From positions 1 to 12,393 of the forward strand of contig JBDSZL010000046.1 of the NCBI GenBank assembly GCA_039925145.1: DNA of 12,393 bases, given 5' to 3'. The notes beneath the pieces were generated by a model. That model was not told the origin of the DNA. It saw only the letters and a program-made list of their open reading frames with translations, and searched no databases. Positions 1 to 6,808 of this stretch are shown here, piece by piece (position 1 is the stretch's first letter; each line of letters starts with the position of its first letter). The stretch is from JBDSZL01 sp039925145 (lineage in GTDB: Bacteria > Acidobacteriota > Vicinamibacteria > Vicinamibacterales > SCN-69-37). Position numbers and translations under genes: made by a program.

Positions 1-610
1 CGACACGCTGGGCGACATAGCCGAGGAAGCTCAGTCCCGAGAAAAACAGCACCAGGGCCCAGAGCAGGCGTGGCTTGATGGTGTCCGCCGGTCCGTACGG
101 TCCGGTCGGCAGCACCGGGAGGATGACCGCGGCCATCACGGCGAAGCGCGCGCCCGCGCGCAGTTCCTGACGATCCAGGGCACGAACCCACGCGTGCAGT
201 CTGGTCTTCTCGATCAGCAGCAGGGTAGTGAGGGCCATGAGACCCGAGCCGACCCGCGGGAATCCGAGCCCCGACACCATGCCTGCGGCGAGCACGACAA
301 ACGCCGCCACCTCTGTGGTGCCATCCACGTCGGCTCGGCTGGCGCTGGAATACGCGACGACGATAAGGGCGGAGAGGCCGGTCAGCAGAATGGCGGCGGG
401 GACAACGAGCCCAGCGGCCGACAACCAGCCCGCGACACCGGCGACAAGGCCGAGCATAGTGAACGTGCGGACGCCGGCAAAGCGCGCGCGCGTCCCCTGT
501 GCGTGACCGCTCCACTGGCGCTCGATGCCCACGCTGAGGCCGCCGAGGGCGGCGACCGCCACATTCCACAAGGCGGGCAGATCGAAAGACAGTGTAGGCA
601 CAGCAGGCAT
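1..610 (-). CDS. MgtC/SapB-type membrane protein with DUF4010-like half (3' end outside window)
   Basis: The reading frame is open from the ATG at 610-608 to the left edge, giving 203 residues without a stop, so the C-terminus is missing. I translated it directly. It begins MPAVPTLSFDLPALWNVAVA, followed by GGLSVGIERQW (about residues 22-32), which is the GxxxGxER signature of the MgtC/SapB family. RTFTMLGLVAG (about 48-58) and DVDGTTEVAAFVVLAAG (about 93-109) are further family blocks. From about residue 145, LDRQELRAGARFAVMAAVILPVLP and then GPYGPADTIKPRLLW, SGLSFLGYVAQR, resemble the DUF4010 half of long two-domain MgtC homologues. Five or six hydrophobic helices are visible. MgtC-family proteins are inner-membrane proteins linked to Mg2+ limitation and ATP synthase control in pathogens, but the role of the DUF4010 subgroup is not established. 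The gene diverges from the GDSL gene. The family call is firm; the function is open. Confidence 0.87.
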   Translation of the reverse strand, partial: MPAVPTLSFDLPALWNVAVAALGGLSVGIERQWSGHAQGTRARFAGVRTFTMLGLVAGVAGWLSAAGLVVPAAILLTGLSALIVVAYSSASRADVDGTTEVAAFVVLAAGMVSGLGFPRVGSGLMALTTLLLIEKTRLHAWVRALDRQELRAGARFAVMAAVILPVLPTGPYGPADTIKPRLLWALVLFFSGLSFLGYVAQRV

Positions 611-705
611 GGCGTTCCAACGCGCAGCGGCCTCAGACTACTGCATCAGGCCCGACGACGGGACTCTCGGCGCCGGATGGCGACGCGGGCCCGGGGCTGC
701 CGCCG

Positions 706-711
706 TACAAT
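706..711 (+). promoter_or_regulatory. Possible -10 element (TACAAT) just upstream of the GDSL gene
   Basis: TACAAT matches the sigma-70 -10 consensus at five of six positions in an otherwise very GC-rich gap. It ends 6 bp before the ATG at 718, so transcription from it would begin at or next to the start codon and give a leaderless or nearly leaderless message. No convincing TTGACA-like -35 element lies 16-18 bp upstream, and no clear Shine-Dalgarno precedes the ATG. The rest of the divergent gap (611-717) shows nothing else I can name. Chance occurrence is possible. Confidence 0.3.
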
Positions 712-717
712 GGGCGG

Positions 718-1446
718 ATGGCCCGTGCCCGGCGCATTCCCCTGGTCTTCCTCAGCGCGGTTGTTGTCGCCACGATCTGCAGCGCGGCCGCATGCCGGCG
801 CGATTCACCGCCGGTGCCCAGACAGACCGAGTCAATCCCTGATCCCGGCCAGCTGCCGGCCGACGCTAAGAAAGTCATCGTGTTCCTTGGCGACAGCGTC
901 ACTGTCGGCTACGGTCTCACGTTGACGCAGGCGTTCCCGCTCCGAATTCAGGACATGTTCCACGCAGAGGGCTACAACGAGATCGAAGTGCTCAACGCTG
1001 GGGCCACGGGCGACACCACCGCCGGGGCACTGCGGCGGGTTGAGCAGCTGATTGAACCTAATGTGAAAATTCTCGTGGTGGCGCTCGGAGGCAACGACGC
1101 ACTCCGTGGTCTGTCAACGACGCAGACGCGCGAAAACGTGAAGGCGATCATCGAGGGGGCACAAGCGCGAGGGGTGGCGGTCATGCTGGCCGGCATGGAG
1201 GCGCCGCCAAATCTCGGCGAGGACTACCAGGCCGCGTTCCGGGCCGCCTTTGCCCAGTTGGCTCGCGACTACCGCGGCAGTATCTCTTACATGCCGTTTC
1301 TGCTCGAGGGCGTGGCCGGCAACCCGTCACTGAACCAGGCCGATGGAATTCATCCCAACGAACAGGGCGCCCGAATCATCGCCGATCACCTCTATCCGCG
1401 TCTGCGCGACATGGTCGATCAGTTGCCGCAGCCGGGCGCGGGTTAG
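718..1446 (+). CDS. tesA: GDSL-type lipase/thioesterase, TesA-like, predicted lipoprotein
   Basis: A 242-residue SGNH/GDSL hydrolase of the TesA (thioesterase I / lysophospholipase L1 / arylesterase) group, expected to hydrolyse acyl esters or thioesters outside the inner membrane. The N-terminus has two to three Arg, a hydrophobic stretch (about 8-25) and a lipobox-like AAAC with Cys26, so it is probably lipid-anchored; E. coli TesA is a soluble periplasmic protein. Catalytic blocks are intact: FLGDS with Ser60 (block I), Gly95 in NAGATGDTT (block II), GGND with Asn126 (block III), and DGIHPN with Asp209 and His212 (block V). Residues 27-50 form a Pro/Ser-rich linker. Six bases separate its stop from the ABC ATPase start. 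E. coli carries tesA beside ybbA-ybbP, so this placement supports a shared job. The family is certain; the substrate is not. Confidence 0.93.
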   Translation: MARARRIPLVFLSAVVVATICSAAACRRDSPPVPRQTESIPDPGQLPADAKKVIVFLGDSVTVGYGLTLTQAFPLRIQDMFHAEGYNEIEVLNAGATGDTTAGALRRVEQLIEPNVKILVVALGGNDALRGLSTTQTRENVKAIIEGAQARGVAVMLAGMEAPPNLGEDYQAAFRAAFAQLARDYRGSISYMPFLLEGVAGNPSLNQADGIHPNEQGARIIADHLYPRLRDMVDQLPQPGAG

Positions 1447-1452
1447 GCCGCG

Positions 1453-2148
1453 ATGATCGAGTTTCGTGACGTCTCCCGCACCGTACCCAGTGGCACGGGG
1501 CAGTTGACCATTCTGCACCCGACATCATTCGTGGTGGCCGCTGGCACGGCCGTGGCAATTACGGGGCCGTCTGGCAGCGGTAAGTCAACGATGCTCGGAT
1601 TGATGGCGGGACTCGATGCGCCCACCACAGGTGCGATCTTCATCGGCGGCACTGAGATCACCGCCCTGAGCGAGAACGCGCTGGCTCGACTGAGAGGCGA
1701 CCGCATCGGGATCATCTTTCAATTTTTCCATCTCCTGCCGTCGTTGACGGCCTACGAGAACGTGCTCGTGCCACTCGAGATTGCCCGCTCGAAGAGCGCG
1801 GCAGCGCGGGCCCGCGCGCTCCTCGCAGAGGTGGGTCTCGTAGAACGAAGCCACCACTATCCCTCGCAGCTCTCGGGAGGCGAACAGCAGCGGGTGGCCA
1901 TCGCGCGCGCCCTGGCGAACGACCCGCCGATTCTGCTGGCCGACGAGCCGACGGGCAATCTCGACAGCACGACCGGTCACCAAATCATCGAGTTGCTCGT
2001 GAACGTCAACCGTCGTCACGGGCGAACGCTTGTCCTTGTCACGCACGACGCGGAACTGGCGTCGCTCGCCGACGAGGTCCTGCTGCTCCGAGACGGCCGC
2101 GTGGTCGAGCGCCGCGAGCAAGTGCGGCCGGCTCCCAGCTCCGCATGA
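1453..2148 (+). CDS. ybbA: ABC transporter ATP-binding protein, YbbA/LolD-like
   Basis: A 231-residue nucleotide-binding subunit with all expected motifs: Walker A GPSGSGKST (38-46), Q-loop Gln90 in FQFFHLLPSLTAYENV, signature LSGGEQQR (140-147), Walker B ILLADE with catalytic Glu165, D-loop GNLD (168-171) and H-loop His198. The LPSLTAYENV stretch and the ADEPTGNLDS motif are typical of the MacB/LolD/YbbA (type VII) group, whose ATPases drive movements of an FtsX-type permease and need not pump a solute through the membrane. Its TGA overlaps the permease ATG in an ATGA (2145-2148), so the two are translationally coupled. It follows the GDSL gene by 6 bp, which is the tesA-ybbA-ybbP order. No clear Shine-Dalgarno is visible before the ATG. 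Confidence 0.95.
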   Translation: MIEFRDVSRTVPSGTGQLTILHPTSFVVAAGTAVAITGPSGSGKSTMLGLMAGLDAPTTGAIFIGGTEITALSENALARLRGDRIGIIFQFFHLLPSLTAYENVLVPLEIARSKSAAARARALLAEVGLVERSHHYPSQLSGGEQQRVAIARALANDPPILLADEPTGNLDSTTGHQIIELLVNVNRRHGRTLVLVTHDAELASLADEVLLLRDGRVVERREQVRPAPSSA

Positions 2149-4691
2149 TGTTCGTCCTGCGAATGGCCTGGCGCGAGACACGAACCTCGTGGGCGCGCCT
2201 GGGCTTCTTCTTCCTGTGCGTCGGGCTGGGCGTGGCATCCATCATCGTCTTGCGCAGCGTCGTGCAGGATGTGCGGATCACGCTCATGCGCGAGGCGCGC
2301 AGCCTGCTCGGTGCCGACATCGTCGTCCAGACCCAACGCCCGTGGACGCCAGAACTGCGCGCGCAGATCGGCTCCCTCCTCGAGGCGGTTCCACCACGGA
2401 ACCAAACCGAGGTGGTGGATACACAGACCATGGCCGCCTCGGTTGGAGCGACAAGCGGCGGTCAGGTGAAACTCGTCGAGCTGCGCGGCGTCGAGCAGGC
2501 GTTTCCCTTCTACGGCACCATCGATCTGACCTCTGGGCCCTACTCACACGACCTCCTGGAGGATCGCGGGGCCGTGGTCCAGCCCGAGTTGCTCTCAGCG
2601 CTCGACGTCAAGCTGGGCGATCGGATTCTGCTCGCAGGACAGCCGTTTACCGTCCGCGGCGTGATCGCCAGGGACCGTAGCCAGCGGGGGGGAGGCATCG
2701 CCTTCGGCCCGCGCGTCTACGTAGACCTCGCGGCGTTGCGCCAGACGTCGATGCTGGCTTACGGCAGCCGCGTCTCGAACCAGCTGCTGTTGCAGCTGTC
2801 TTCTGACTCGCAGGTCACGGTCGCCACCGAGTCGTTGCGGCAGGCGCTGCGCAACCAGCTGGTGTCGGTGCGCTCGTGGCAGACGCTCGAGGATCGTATC
2901 GGGCGCAGCCTGTCGACGGCGGAGAATTACTTGAGCCTCGTGGGGTTTGCCATCGTCGTGCTCGGCGGAATCGGCGTGCGGAGCGTGACGCGCGTGATTG
3001 TGCGGCAGAAGATCCGGAGCGTCGCGATTTTGAAGTGCCTCGGAGTGTCGAGCGGACAGGTGCTGACGATCTATCTGATTCAGGTGCTCGGTCTTGCCGC
3101 GCTCGGGAGCCTTGTGGGACTGGCGTTGTCTGTCATTGCGCTCCAGGCCATCCCCACGTCTGTGCTGATCCCGCTGGGGCTGACCTCCGTCGGAGTTACC
3201 TGGGCATCGGCAGTGCAAGGCATCACCGTGGGGCTCCTCGTCTCGGCGCTCTTCGCTGCGGTGCCCCTGCTCGAGATTCGCGGGGTGAAGCCGTTGCTGC
3301 TGCTTCGGGCGGACGGGGCGAGCACCAGTCGTCGCGACCCGTGGACCTGGACGGCGGGGGTGTTGATCTCAGCGGCGCTTGCTGCGGTTGCGGTGTGGCA
3401 GGCCGACTCGGTGCGCGCCGGCGCGTACATCTCCGGCGGGTTGCTGGTCGTCACATCGGTGCTGTACCTCTGCAGCCTCGTGCTCGTCAGGCTGACGCGA
3501 CCTCTCCAATCGTCTCGCAGTTTCGCACTCCGGCACGCCGCGGTCAGCCTGGCCCGACCGGGTAATCAGACGCGCGTGATCCTCATCTCAGTCGGCCTTG
3601 GCTGCTTTGTCGTGGTGGGCGTCCGCGCCACCGAGCAGGACCTGCTGCGCGAGATGTCAGCCCAGGTGGGTGAGAGCTCACCCGACCTGGTGTTGATTGA
3701 CATCCAGGAGGATCAGGTCGGCAGCCTCGGCAACACAATTGGGGCGTACCTTCGATCGCCCGCGCGCATCACCCCGCTGATGCGAGGCCGTGTCGTGCAG
3801 GTGGACGGTCGTCGGGTGCAGTTGCCCACGCTCGAGGCGGTGCGGGAACACGGGAAGCTCGTTCGCGAGTTCGGCCTGACGTTTCGCGATCACCTCGAGA
3901 GCAACGAGCACATCGTCTCCGGAGCCTTCTGGAGCAGCGCATCCAACGATCCTCCAGGCGAACCGGTCGAGGTGTCGGTCGAAGAACGTATGGCGACCGA
4001 GGCGCGGCTGAGTGTGGGAGACACGATGCGCTTCGATATCGCCGGGATGCCGGTCCGAGGCCGCGTCACGAGTATCCGAGCCGTCGCATGGGACGACACG
4101 CAGAACGGCGGCTTCGTGTTCGTGCTCCGGCCCGGTGCCGCCGTGGCGCGGCTGCCGCACAACTACGTGGCATTCCTTCAGGTGCGGCAGACAGGAGACG
4201 ATCGCGGCGAGCTCCAGCGCGCGGTCGTCCGCACCCACCCCAACGTGTCAGCGATCGACGTGCGAGACATCGTTGCGTCCATCAGGGAGGTGGTCGATAA
4301 CGTCACGGTCGGGATCACGATTGTCGGACTTGTGACGCTCGTCGGCGGCGTGCTCATTCTCGTGGGAGCCGTGGCGATGACGAAGTTCCAGCGGCTGTAC
4401 GAGACCGCCATCTACCGGACGCTCGGCGCGAGCGCAGGGCGCATTGCGGCGATGATGGCTATCGAGTACGCCCTCATCGGTTGCCTGGCTGGTGCGCTCG
4501 GGGGCGCGGGTGGGGCCGCCATGTCGTGGGGGCTGGCCCGATTTCTGTTCGACATTCCATGGCAACCGGCACCGACCCTGATGCTGCTGGCCATCAGCAT
4601 GACAGGCGCACTCGTGTCCGGCGTCGGGGTGGCCGCAAGCGCCGACGTCCTGTTGCGCAAACCCCTGGCCACTCTCGCGGAGGAGCGGTGA
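2145..4691 (+). CDS. ybbP: ABC transporter permease, YbbP-like, two FtsX domains
   Basis: An 848-residue inner-membrane permease, close to the size of E. coli YbbP. About ten transmembrane segments fall at 19-38, 262-284, 305-330, 348-375, 402-420, 428-449, 477-495, 722-745, 770-795 and 808-832. This gives two FtsX cores (about 260-390 and 720-840), with large extracytoplasmic domains at about 40-258 and 497-718. FtsX hallmarks are RSVAILKCLGVSSGQV (291-306) and YETAIYRTLGASAGRI (752-767). A second in-frame ATG lies directly after the first, so the start could be one codon later. It overlaps the ATPase gene by 4 bp. By analogy with YbbAP and other type VII systems, it probably moves or extracts hydrophobic molecules at the inner membrane so that the GDSL lipoprotein can act on them; that role is inference. 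No damage or frameshift is seen. Confidence 0.94.
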   Translation: MMFVLRMAWRETRTSWARLGFFFLCVGLGVASIIVLRSVVQDVRITLMREARSLLGADIVVQTQRPWTPELRAQIGSLLEAVPPRNQTEVVDTQTMAASVGATSGGQVKLVELRGVEQAFPFYGTIDLTSGPYSHDLLEDRGAVVQPELLSALDVKLGDRILLAGQPFTVRGVIARDRSQRGGGIAFGPRVYVDLAALRQTSMLAYGSRVSNQLLLQLSSDSQVTVATESLRQALRNQLVSVRSWQTLEDRIGRSLSTAENYLSLVGFAIVVLGGIGVRSVTRVIVRQKIRSVAILKCLGVSSGQVLTIYLIQVLGLAALGSLVGLALSVIALQAIPTSVLIPLGLTSVGVTWASAVQGITVGLLVSALFAAVPLLEIRGVKPLLLLRADGASTSRRDPWTWTAGVLISAALAAVAVWQADSVRAGAYISGGLLVVTSVLYLCSLVLVRLTRPLQSSRSFALRHAAVSLARPGNQTRVILISVGLGCFVVVGVRATEQDLLREMSAQVGESSPDLVLIDIQEDQVGSLGNTIGAYLRSPARITPLMRGRVVQVDGRRVQLPTLEAVREHGKLVREFGLTFRDHLESNEHIVSGAFWSSASNDPPGEPVEVSVEERMATEARLSVGDTMRFDIAGMPVRGRVTSIRAVAWDDTQNGGFVFVLRPGAAVARLPHNYVAFLQVRQTGDDRGELQRAVVRTHPNVSAIDVRDIVASIREVVDNVTVGITIVGLVTLVGGVLILVGAVAMTKFQRLYETAIYRTLGASAGRIAAMMAIEYALIGCLAGALGGAGGAAMSWGLARFLFDIPWQPAPTLMLLAISMTGALVSGVGVAASADVLLRKPLATLAEER

Positions 4692-4723
4692 TTGCTGTGT
4701 CGGCCGGGAAGTTCTGATAGGAT
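4692..4723 (+). promoter_or_regulatory. Weak candidate promoter for the dksA-like/folK unit
   Basis: The 63 bp after the permease stop contains TTGCTG (4692-4697) and TAGGAT (4718-4723), which could act as -35 and -10 elements. However, the -35 matches only three of six consensus positions and the spacer is 20 bp, longer than the ideal 17. It is the only AT-leaning patch in the gap. No terminator is visible after the permease gene, so read-through from the tesA-ybbAP unit is equally possible. Confidence 0.22.
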
Positions 4724-4754
4724 ACCTGGCTGGAGTAGCGCTCAGTTTTTGCGC

Positions 4755-5123
4755 ATGCACATGACCGACAAAGTGCTGGACGACAAGCTGCTGACGAAGC
4801 TCAAAGACGAATTGCTGCGGAAGCGGGGCGAGATTCTGGCTGCGTCGACCGGTACCCGGCCGTTGCCCGAGTCAGCTGATGTGAACAGCCGGCAGGGCGA
4901 CCTGGCCGATCAGGCGAGCGGGAACAACGAAGTCCACATCGCCCTGAAGCTCAAACAGACAGACGCCAAGATCCTTCAGGCCATCGAGGAAGCCTTGTAC
5001 CGGATGGACAAGGGCAACTACGGCGTCTGCCGCGACTGCGGTGACCCGATCGCCGCGGCCCGCCTCGAGGCCATTCCCTGGACGCGGGTGTGCATCGCCT
5101 GCAAACAGAAGCAGAACGCGTGA
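4755..5123 (+). CDS. DksA/TraR family zinc-finger transcription regulator
   Basis: A 122-residue protein from the ATG at 4755; the ATG at 4761 gives 120 residues. Neither has a good Shine-Dalgarno (a GGAG at 4732-4735 is too far). The frame is open up to 4692, but the upstream residues look non-conserved. The N-terminal half (about 4-80) is helical and should form the coiled coil that enters the RNA polymerase secondary channel. At its tip lies DLADQA (49-54), which fits the DxxDxA motif needed for E. coli DksA action. A four-Cys zinc finger follows: C92-x2-C95-x17-C113-x2-C116. DksA-type proteins bind RNA polymerase and, with ppGpp in many bacteria, shift rRNA and amino-acid promoter activity. 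Its end overlaps the next start by GTGA. The family is certain; whether it is the main DksA or a paralogue is unknown. Confidence 0.92.
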   Translation: MHMTDKVLDDKLLTKLKDELLRKRGEILAASTGTRPLPESADVNSRQGDLADQASGNNEVHIALKLKQTDAKILQAIEEALYRMDKGNYGVCRDCGDPIAAARLEAIPWTRVCIACKQKQNA

Positions 5124-5614
5124 ACACGGTCGATCTCGTCAACACTCTCCGCGAGTTCCATCGCGACCGGCTCACCCTTCGCGAGCGACACGTTGGCGTC
5201 GCGCGGCTGATCGTCGATTACGACTTCAACAACACCTACCAGTACATCATCGCTCGCGAAGACGTCCACGTCGCGTGGATCGAGGCCGCCCTGGCCGATC
5301 TGGGCGCCGAGCCAGACCAGGTGCCCGCGGTCGAACTGCCCCCGCGCTCCGCGAAAGAGACGATCACCCCGCTGATTTCGCACGACGCGCGAGAGGCCGA
5401 GGCGTTCGTCACGCGGTGGCGTCCACGGCTGGCCGATATGAACAACGCCCGCCATCGCAACCTGATGGGTGTCGTCATCGGCGAGACGCTCGAGCAAAAG
5501 CGGTTCTTCGACCAGATGCTCGCCGGCCGCGAAGATCTGCTGGGCCGGCGCTCCAATGGTGCCGGATCGCCGGGCACCGGCGACGGCGTCATGTCCGTTC
5601 GGTGGATTGAGTAG
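5120..5614 (+). CDS. Uncharacterised helical protein, possibly ferritin-like
   Basis: A 164-residue protein from the GTG at 5120, whose GTGA overlap with the preceding stop (5120-5123) favours this start. An ATG at 5090, inside the dksA-like gene, would add ten residues. It has no signal peptide or membrane segment and is predicted to be largely helical. Features that recall a ferritin-like four-helix bundle are an ExxH at Glu47-His50 (EDVH) followed by WIEAALADLGAEP, and a late helix with Glu122 and Glu125 before QKRFFDQMLAG (126-136). The match to a di-iron site is partial: no second ExxH is visible, and the helix A ligand could only be one of several Asp/Glu near residues 12-35. Residues 138-164 look disordered. 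Its position between a stringent-response regulator and folK suggests a housekeeping role. I do not recognise a named gene here. Confidence 0.72.
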   Translation: MNTVDLVNTLREFHRDRLTLRERHVGVARLIVDYDFNNTYQYIIAREDVHVAWIEAALADLGAEPDQVPAVELPPRSAKETITPLISHDAREAEAFVTRWRPRLADMNNARHRNLMGVVIGETLEQKRFFDQMLAGREDLLGRRSNGAGSPGTGDGVMSVRWIE

Positions 5615-6092
5615 GCCGATTCAGGTTTTCGTGGCCCTGGGATCGAACCTGGGCGACCGTCGCGGTCACATCCAATGGGCAGCAGACCGGCTGACGGCTC
5701 TGCTGCACGACGTCCGGCTCTCCACAATTACTGAATCCCAACCGTTCGAAGTCCCTGATCTTCAGCCGCCCTACCTCAACGCTCTAGCGGCCGGTCATAC
5801 CGACCACCCGCCGGATGTCATCCTCGCGCAGTTGCTCGCACTTGAACGCGATCGCGGCCGGGATCGACGCAGCTACCGCGCCGCACGCACCCTCGATCTC
5901 GACCTGATTCTCTACGGGGATGTCGTGCTCGACACGCCAGAGCTCACGCTTCCACACGCGCGCTTTCGCTCGCGGCTCTTCGTCCTCGAGCCGCTGGTGG
6001 AGCTCGCGCCTGAGTTCATCGATCCCGTGACGGGGAAGACGATGGCTGAGCTGTTCGCGGCGCTTCGGGCGGGGGAGACCGACGCCGTTTGA
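5607..6092 (+). CDS. folK: 2-amino-4-hydroxy-6-hydroxymethyldihydropteridine pyrophosphokinase
   Basis: HPPK transfers pyrophosphate from ATP to 6-hydroxymethyl-7,8-dihydropterin, the step before dihydropteroate synthase in folate synthesis, in the cytoplasm. Family motifs are VFVALGSNLGDR (7-18), PPYLNAL (54-60), LLALERDRGRDR (76-87) and RTLDLDLILYGD (94-105), whose two Asp (97 and 99) bind Mg2+. LPHARFRSRLFVLEPLVELAPEF is the conserved C-terminal block. The start is uncertain because no ATG lies close upstream. TTG at 5607 gives 161 residues, the usual length, and overlaps the preceding gene by 8 bp. GTG at 5631 would begin right at the ALGSN strand and seems too short. The ATG much further upstream would add about 46 non-conserved residues. 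It is the last gene of the plus-strand block. Confidence 0.94.
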   Translation: MSRPIQVFVALGSNLGDRRGHIQWAADRLTALLHDVRLSTITESQPFEVPDLQPPYLNALAAGHTDHPPDVILAQLLALERDRGRDRRSYRAARTLDLDLILYGDVVLDTPELTLPHARFRSRLFVLEPLVELAPEFIDPVTGKTMAELFAALRAGETDAV

Positions 6093-6123
6093 GCGCCGGA
6101 TGGGGACGGATGACCGGATCGAT

Positions 6124-6167
6124 CGGCGAGCTGCCCGGCTCAAACCAAAGAACCGAGCGGCTCGCCG
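6124..6167. other. Imperfect hairpin in the convergent gap
   Basis: The arms CGGCGAGC (6124-6131) and GCTCGCCG (6160-6167) are perfectly complementary over 8 bp, and a further short GCTC/GAGC pairing lies inside the 28-bp spacer. It sits between the folK stop and the end of the minus-strand gene, where a bidirectional terminator would be expected. No T-tract follows on either strand, so it is at best a weak or Rho-assisted terminator. The rest of 6093-6179 shows nothing. Confidence 0.25.
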
Positions 6168-6179
6168 GCCGAACGAGGG

Positions 6180-6704
6180 TTACCCCTTCTTGTACGTTTG
6201 CTTGGTCGTGGTCGCTTCGCCGCCATTGCGTCCGGGGGCCGTTCGCTCCACCACCAAATTGCCCGCGGCATCCGTCGAGAGCACCGTCTTCGAAGTGATA
6301 GCGGTGCCGTTGAAGTCCTGCGCCGTCGAGATCGCCAGCTTGCTGGCGTCCCACGACGCCTTGGACGTGCTGACCATCTCGTTGCCGCCGAAGTTTGTCG
6401 TGTTCTTGCTGTCCGTACCGTCAAGCTTGTAGGTAGCCTTGACGTCGCCGGCCGGGGTGGTCCTGCTGACGACAAGCGTCGTGGCGTCCTGGGTGATCGT
6501 GCATTCCATACCGCAGAACTGGCCTCCGCCGCCGCCACGGCCGCCACCCTGCCGGCCACCAGCACCGCCCGCAGGCGCTGCCGCCGCGTTCGGGTCGGCC
6601 TGTAGCGTCCATTTCCCCGCAAAGCTCGGCTTGGCCTGGGTCGCCGCGCCGACGATGGCGGCAGTCATGATGACTGCTGTTGCGACTGCTGCTAGTTGTT
6701 TCAT
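6180..6704 (-). CDS. Small exported protein with Gly-rich patch (paralogue A)
   Basis: A 174-residue protein starting MKQLAAVATAVIMTAAIVGA, a standard Sec signal peptide with likely cleavage near residue 24. The mature protein begins KPSFAGKWTLQ, then a disordered patch of Ala, Pro, Gly and Arg (39-61). A predominantly beta-like region follows: ITQDATTLVV (70-79), TYKLDGTDSKN (91-101), an ASW near 118, and a C-terminal block NLVVERTAPGR (149-159) ending TYKKG. FAGKW followed by repeated strands recalls lipocalin-like beta barrels, but this is only a resemblance. Unlike its downstream-facing paralogue (6809-7321), it has two Cys (64 and 68) beside the Gly patch. AGGAG (minus strand of 6711-6715) lies 6 bp before the ATG. 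I know of no assigned function. Confidence 0.83.
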   Translation of the reverse strand: MKQLAAVATAVIMTAAIVGAATQAKPSFAGKWTLQADPNAAAAPAGGAGGRQGGGRGGGGGQFCGMECTITQDATTLVVSRTTPAGDVKATYKLDGTDSKNTTNFGGNEMVSTSKASWDASKLAISTAQDFNGTAITSKTVLSTDAAGNLVVERTAPGRNGGEATTTKQTYKKG

Positions 6705-6710
6705 CGCCCT

Positions 6711-6715
6711 CTCCT
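6711..6715 (-). promoter_or_regulatory. Shine-Dalgarno for paralogue A
   Basis: On the minus strand AGGAG stands 6 bp before the ATG at 6704. It fixes this start and shows that the gene is translated on its own, even though a terminator lies just upstream. Confidence 0.7.
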
Positions 6716-6745
6716 GTAGTGTCCGACGTTGAGTGTGTGCGCTGC

Positions 6746-6780
6746 AAAAAAAAGGGCATCCCCATGAGCTGGGGATGCCC
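6746..6780 (-). terminator. Strong intrinsic terminator after paralogue B
   Basis: The inverted repeat has arms GGGCATCCCCA (6754-6764) and TGGGGATGCCC (6770-6780), an 11-bp perfect stem with a 5-base loop. On the minus strand it is followed at once by eight T (6753-6746). It begins 28 bp past the stop of the 6809-7321 gene. This is a textbook Rho-independent terminator for the minus-strand transcript. The same strand then enters paralogue A only about 40 bp later, so A needs its own promoter or depends on read-through. Confidence 0.93.
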
Positions 6781-6808
6781 GGTCGTGCTTCAAGCCGTCA
6801 CGATGTGA

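Noticed and set aside
194..925. Long plus-strand open frame rich in Arg, Gly and His
   Set aside because: It lies opposite the MgtC-like gene and runs into the GDSL gene in another frame. Its protein has the Arg/Gly/His composition of a GC-rich shadow and no motif, while the minus strand has clear MgtC family blocks.
2030..2680. Plus-strand Arg-rich frame overlapping ybbA and ybbP
   Set aside because: It is out of frame with two genes that have complete ABC motifs, and it has no independent support.
4692..4754. N-terminal extension of the dksA-like gene from a TTG at 4692
   Set aside because: The extra 21 residues do not resemble the family, and the frame is open there by chance in the intergenic gap. 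ATG at 4755 or 4761 fits the family length.
6124..6167. Strong bidirectional terminator between convergent genes
   Set aside because: The hairpin has a long loop and no T-tract on either side, so it is kept only as a low-confidence structure.
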